DNA from: Lachnoclostridium sp. An196
Lineage (GTDB): Bacteria > Bacillota > Clostridia > Lachnospirales > Lachnospiraceae
DNA: 64,000 nt
Direction: 5' to 3'
Assembly: GCF_002160135.1 (NCBI RefSeq)
Contig: NZ_NFJZ01000001.1
Span: 430,277-494,276 of the forward strand
A model generated the notes under the pieces. That model had not been told where the DNA came from. It saw only the letters and a program-made list of their open reading frames with translations, and searched no databases. Shown piece by piece: positions 61,209-64,000 of the stretch. How positions within the stretch are numbered: the first letter of the stretch is position 1; each line of letters starts with the position of its first letter. The translations under genes were made by a program, and so were the position numbers.

Positions 61209-61297
61209 TATAATAATGGGCATGGAAGCATAGCTCAGCCGGGATGAGCGTTCGCCTCACACGCGAAAGGTCAGGAGTTCGAGCCTCCTTGCTTCCA
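61209..61297 (+). tRNA. tRNA-Val (anticodon CAC) with its promoter
   Basis: The tRNA is 61224-61297: acceptor GGAAGCA/TGCTTCC with discriminator A, anticodon stem TTCGC/GCGAA with loop CTCACAC (anticodon CAC, reads GUG), T-arm with AGGAGTTCGAGCCTCCT. CCA is not encoded. A -10 box TATAAT is at 61209-61214 with TTGCAA 16 bp upstream. Confidence 0.93.
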
Positions 61298-61324
61298 TTT
61301 TTTATGCCATAAAGGTTTTGTAAG

Positions 61325-61368
61325 GAATATCCGGGGAATGTTGATTTTAAGGCATTTCCCGGATATTT
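61325..61368 (+). terminator. hairpin after tRNA-Val
   Basis: GAATATCCGGGGAATG (61325-61340) pairs with CATTTCCCGGATATTT (61353-61368), a strong stem with one G-U pair and a TTAA-rich loop; CAGTTTTAC follows. Probably the tRNA terminator. Confidence 0.55.
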
Positions 61369-61422
61369 CAGTTTTACATTTGATTTTCGGATTTTACACT
61401 TTAGTGGTTGTATTTTCGTAAA

Positions 61423-61445
61423 ATGCAACACGATATGCAACACGA
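61423..61445 (+). repeat. tandem ATGCAACACGA repeat
   Basis: Two exact copies of ATGCAACACGA (61423-61433 and 61435-61445) with a 12-bp period, downstream of the tRNA. Possible protein-binding or element-end repeat; meaning unknown. Confidence 0.4.
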
Positions 61446-61446
61446 A

Positions 61447-61572
61447 TTATGGGTTGGCAATCTTATTTGACGTACAAAATTTTTGATATTCTTCTTTGGA
61501 TTGTTCATTATTTGTCCGATCGAAAAGCGTGAGACGGTAACGATATTTTTTGACAATTTCCCCACTGAAAAT
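61447..61572 (-). pseudogene. unidentified C-terminal gene fragment
   Basis: The minus frame reads SGEIVKKYRYRLTLFDRTNN and continues EQSKEEYQKFCTSNKIANP to a stop at 61449-61447. It has protein-like composition but no start codon (stop at 61575-61573). I do not recognise the family. The rest of 61573-61862 contains no gene I can support. Confidence 0.3.
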
Positions 61573-61862
61573 TTAGCTGAATAACTCTGATTATCCAGAA
61601 AAAGCCTGTAAATACGAGAAAATCACAGGATAGAGACACTGAATTTACTACCAAATTACTACTTGTGAAGTGAGCCTCGACACGCTTACTACTTCCCGTG
61701 AACTGCCTCTCCCTCAGGCAGCACATCAGATTAAAATTGAATACCACGCCGCAGCGCTGGAGGATTGCGGCGACTGCCGTTTCCGCTGCTTCCCAAAGAC
61801 GGACAGCCATAGTATAATAGGATTAACAATAAGTGGAATTTTGAAGAAATGGGGGAGGAAAA

Positions 61863-62282
61863 ATGAAAAAGATAGTATTAGTATTTATGATTTTAGCTAT
61901 TATGCTTACTGGTTGTAGCAATGCAGAAACTTCTTCTAACGAAACGATAAATGAAACGAATACATCAGAAACAGTAGATATTTCTGAGGGAGCATTAGAC
62001 CGAATACCATTTGAAGTATTGATGGACAAACCCTCTTTAGAAAACGGAAAAGAAAAGGAAACGACCGTTACTATTGTCACCGATATAGAGGATTGGGACT
62101 ATACGGTTTCATCTGAAAATGGAAAAATCTCTAGTATAGAAGCAAACTCATTTGTTTATACAGTTCCTAAAGATGAAAACGAAAGAGAAGATACAATCAC
62201 AATACAGTTATCAGATAATGACAATGGGACGTCATATGAATATACGATACCCCTTATTTTTTCTGATATCATTTCAGAATGA
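61863..62282 (+). CDS. small putative lipoprotein
   Basis: A 139-residue protein with a lipoprotein signal (MILAIMLTGCSN, lipobox L-T-G-C at about residue 18), a Ser/Thr/Asn/Glu-rich linker and a beta-rich domain. No family recognised. Its codons are much more AT-rich than those of the core genes, suggesting recent transfer. GGGGGAGG precedes the ATG. Confidence 0.75.
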   Translation: MKKIVLVFMILAIMLTGCSNAETSSNETINETNTSETVDISEGALDRIPFEVLMDKPSLENGKEKETTVTIVTDIEDWDYTVSSENGKISSIEANSFVYTVPKDENEREDTITIQLSDNDNGTSYEYTIPLIFSDIISE

Positions 62283-62437
62283 TGTACAGACTCCCTGTTA
62301 AACTATCCCTCTTTGAGCCAACCCGACCCGAACTTTCAAAACTGAATACCAACCGCCACCAGCGGCACCACCGAGCAGGAAATCATTGTGAACTGCTCCC
62401 CGTCAAGAGGACAGAGAAAAAATATAAAATTTTTTCG

Positions 62438-62470
62438 GCCAGCAGCTAAGCGTTGCTGGCCGTATTTCAT
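62438..62470 (+). terminator. hairpin in the decayed region
   Basis: CGGCCAGCA pairs with TGCTGGCCG across a 9-nt loop, followed by TATTTC. The region 62283-62669 otherwise holds a MerR-type promoter and gene debris; no intact gene is seen. Confidence 0.55.
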
Positions 62471-62555
62471 GCAGTAAGGTACAACTCATAGTTCTCCATC
62501 GGCGTTAACACGCCCAGGTTCTGGCACTTTTTTGTGGATTTATATATTGGGAGAA
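62467..62555 (-). pseudogene. possible transposase C-terminal stub
   Basis: The minus frame reads IYKSTKKCQNLGVLTPMEN and ends YELYLTA-stop (62469-62467). The TPMEN/TPxEY ending is reminiscent of the last residues of IS-type transposases. No other transposase sequence remains, so this is only a suggestion. Confidence 0.25.
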
Positions 62556-62576
62556 AAAGACCCTTGAAAATGTGTA

Positions 62577-62607
62577 TTGACCGGTAGTAACTACCGTAAC
62601 CTATAAT
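62577..62607 (+). promoter_or_regulatory. MerR-type promoter
   Basis: TTGACC (62577-62582) and TATAAT (62602-62607) are separated by 19 bp, longer than normal, and the spacer contains the dyad CGGTAGT-A-ACTACCG (62582-62596). A long spacer with a central dyad is the hallmark of promoters activated by MerR-family proteins. No merR gene is in the window nearby. Confidence 0.7.
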
Positions 62608-62669
62608 CGGCTATAACAGGCGGTTCTGTGAAAAAGAACGGCATGGAATGTATGTAAGGAGGAATGGCT

Positions 62670-63485
62670 ATGAGGCAAAAGAAAGGATGGATTGCGGGAA
62701 TTGCAGTCATTGCGGTTATTGCCCTTCTCTTTGTTGGCTATAACCTTTATCGTTATCCTGCCATGTTTCGGAGTTTATCAGACAACTCCCTTAACGATTC
62801 CCAGGTAGAAGAACTGCGGGAGGAAATTCTCTCGCAGCCTGATGTGGACGTGTTGGTTTCCTATTTTTCTTATTCCGGCAATACAAGGAATGTGGCTGCT
62901 GCCCTGAGCGAAAAAACGGGCGGTGATTTGTTTGAGATTGTTCCACTGAACGGTTATTCTATAGAAATGTCTGTTATGACGGAGGTTTCCGATTTGGAAG
63001 CCGTTATGGAAGCAGCGTCAGAATGGGATTTTGCGGATGAAAGCAGAATCGTCCTGCTTGGCACAAGTCAGGGCGGGATTGTCTCCGCTATTGCGGCGGC
63101 GCGGCATACGGATCAAGTTTCCGGCCTTGTTTTAATGTACCCCGCTTTTTTGGTCAGCGATGCCATTCACGAGCAGTTTGATTCTCTTGAGGAGGTACCA
63201 GACAGTTATCGGTTTAACTGGATTACAGCAGGACGTCCCTATGCAGAGGATATGTGGGATTATGATGTGTATGAAGAAATCGGAAATTACACAGATAAAG
63301 TCCTTCTTCTGCATGGCAGCGCAGACAGTATTGTGCCGATTTCCTATTCTGATCGTGCGGCCGAGGTTTATGAAGATGTAGATTATCATGTTATTGACGG
63401 TGCGGGCCACGGATTCAGCGGCAGCGCCTTTGATGAAGCCGTAAGATATGTTTTCGACTATTTACAGCAAATCGAGATTATCTGA
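62670..63485 (+). CDS. chimeric gene: flavodoxin N-terminus fused to alpha/beta hydrolase
   Basis: A 271-residue frame. Residues 7-24 are a membrane anchor. Residues ~59-92 are the start of a flavodoxin (VLVSYFSYSGNTRNVAAALS, GGDLFEIVP). From about residue 97 the sequence is an alpha/beta hydrolase without its first strands (IEMSVMTEVSDLEAV, nucleophile S133 in GTSQGG, then LHGSADSIVP and GAGHGF). The parts look like two genes joined by an in-frame deletion; activity is doubtful. ATG 62670 is seven bases after AAGGAGG. Confidence 0.8.
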   Translation: MRQKKGWIAGIAVIAVIALLFVGYNLYRYPAMFRSLSDNSLNDSQVEELREEILSQPDVDVLVSYFSYSGNTRNVAAALSEKTGGDLFEIVPLNGYSIEMSVMTEVSDLEAVMEAASEWDFADESRIVLLGTSQGGIVSAIAAARHTDQVSGLVLMYPAFLVSDAIHEQFDSLEEVPDSYRFNWITAGRPYAEDMWDYDVYEEIGNYTDKVLLLHGSADSIVPISYSDRAAEVYEDVDYHVIDGAGHGFSGSAFDEAVRYVFDYLQQIEII

Positions 63486-63498
63486 AAGGAGAAAGTCT

Positions 63499-63720
63499 AT
63501 GAATCGTCCTTATACGATTTGTCATATTCTCAGCGCATTAGACGGTAAAATCACGGGAGAGTTTATGAGAATGGAGAGCACCCGTTCCGTCAGTGGGGAG
63601 TATGGCCGCATCCGCACAGAATATCATGCGGACGCATGGCTTTATGGAACTGTAACGACAAAGGAATTTACTGGATGGCGGAAACCGGCTGGTATATACA
63701 GTAAAGAAGTGATACGATGA
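63499..63720 (+). pseudogene. RibD/dihydrofolate-reductase-like protein, truncated
   Basis: A 73-residue frame. Residues 1-58 (MNRPYTICHILSALDGKITG ... YHADAWLYGTVTTKEF) match the start of the RibD C-terminal/DHFR-like family, normally about 230 residues. After that the sequence is unrelated (WRKPAGIYSKEVIR). It has a good AAAGGAG site and follows the chimeric gene by 13 bp. Confidence 0.7.
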
Positions 63721-63860
63721 AAACAAGAAAAACTCTCTTATTGCTTGTGTTAACAGTGGCTTTCAGCATTGTGCTGGCAGCTTGGCGATATTCAGAAGAA
63801 TCCTGCGATGCAGGAAGCCTACCAGATGGGCAAAAACATCTGCTGACATATCCCGGGTGA
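63717..63860 (+). pseudogene. signal-peptide stub joined to another gene tail
   Basis: A 47-residue frame overlapping the previous stop (ATGA). MKTRKTLLLLVLTVAFSIVL is a lipoprotein/signal peptide start, but after LAA the frame turns into WRYSEESCDAG. The +1 frame there reads LGDIQKNPAMQEAYQMGKNI, which looks like a real protein C-terminus, so a frame-shifting deletion joined two genes. The last 140 bp of the window (63861-64000) hold AT-rich DNA and no supported gene. Confidence 0.5.
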
Positions 63861-64000
63861 ATTGACAAATTTAACAAAGTTTATTGCCAGAGCTAAATTG
63901 AAATTTTAAATTCCAGTGCAGAGGTAAATTCCACCATACTTTATTTTTTGCTGATTTTGCAGGAAATTTTTGAGCGAAATCTCCTGTTTTCTGCTATAAT

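Noticed and set aside
61027..61443. 138-residue minus-strand frame running through tRNA-Val
   Set aside because: It reads across a structural RNA and two hairpins; the peptide is the known kind of artefact produced by tRNA antisense.
61670..61918. 82-residue plus-strand frame before the small lipoprotein
   Set aside because: It has no ribosome site, runs past the lipoprotein start in another frame and shows no domain; it is probably part of the debris.
1..64000. CRISPR array
   Set aside because: No regularly spaced direct repeats and no cas-like genes seen in the window.

Overview
The window reads as chromosomal DNA of a low-to-mid-GC, endospore-forming member of the Clostridia, most likely the Lachnospiraceae (inferred from gene content and codon style, no database used). 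The pointers are a complete spoIIIAA-AH operon, PPi-dependent glycolytic enzymes (pfp, ppdK), lactate dehydrogenase, a split transketolase, an era/yqzL-like/recO/glyS cluster of Firmicutes type, tRNA genes without encoded CCA, and strong AGGAGG ribosome binding sites. Most of the window is ordinary core genome with short gaps, overlapping start/stop codons and intrinsic terminators.

Layout. 1-4845: tail of a peptide-type ABC importer (binding protein, two permeases) with an M24 peptidase and a divergent cyclophilin. 4857-7565: rpsO and pnp, each with a structured leader. 7600-14040: an accessory locus made of an intact tyrosine recombinase, a large mosaic cell-wall-anchored surface protein (beta-helix, VWA, Cna-B-like domains), and a second recombinase-like protein that has lost most catalytic residues. 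14141-18748: spoIIIA operon. 18760-21169: feoAB behind a promoter with a Fur box. 21180-24548: GntR/ABC operon and a CmpB-like membrane protein. 24545-26839: Crp/Fnr regulator, a thioredoxin remnant and trxB. 26874-33746: ldh, DUF1292 protein, aminotransferase, YdcF-like protein, split transketolase, MBL hydrolase, luxS. 33866-40190: mgtE, trpS, pseudouridine synthase, queH, and an MBOAT/SGNH O-acylation pair. 40239-41912: small genes, two genes truncated head to head, tRNA-Ser. 41959-47599: rqcH, yicC, gmk, rpoZ, ptsI, ptsH. 47746-58819: M16 peptidase, era, yqzL-like, recO, lipoprotein, glyS, pfp, ppdK. 58974-60920: metal P-type ATPase with an elaborate promoter palindrome. 61209-64000: tRNA-Val followed by a decayed, chimeric region.

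The most interesting locus is 7601-14040. The intact recombinase gene lies between inverted repeats (GAATACCTAAT and its complement). Just inside the left repeat is a good promoter that points away from the surface protein, and just outside that repeat is a terminator that would stop its transcript. Flipping the ~1.08-kb segment would aim this promoter at the surface-protein gene, which has no visible promoter of its own. This looks like a Hin-style ON/OFF switch built on a tyrosine recombinase, here drawn in the OFF state. That is inference from sequence only; an alternative based on direct repeats (excision) is also recorded.

Other points: HPr carries Arg at position 46 where the regulatory Ser is expected. 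The 61.3-64.0 kb end contains an in-frame fusion of a flavodoxin N-terminus to an alpha/beta hydrolase, plus several gene stubs. The trxA stub and the truncated pair beside tRNA-Ser are further deletion scars.
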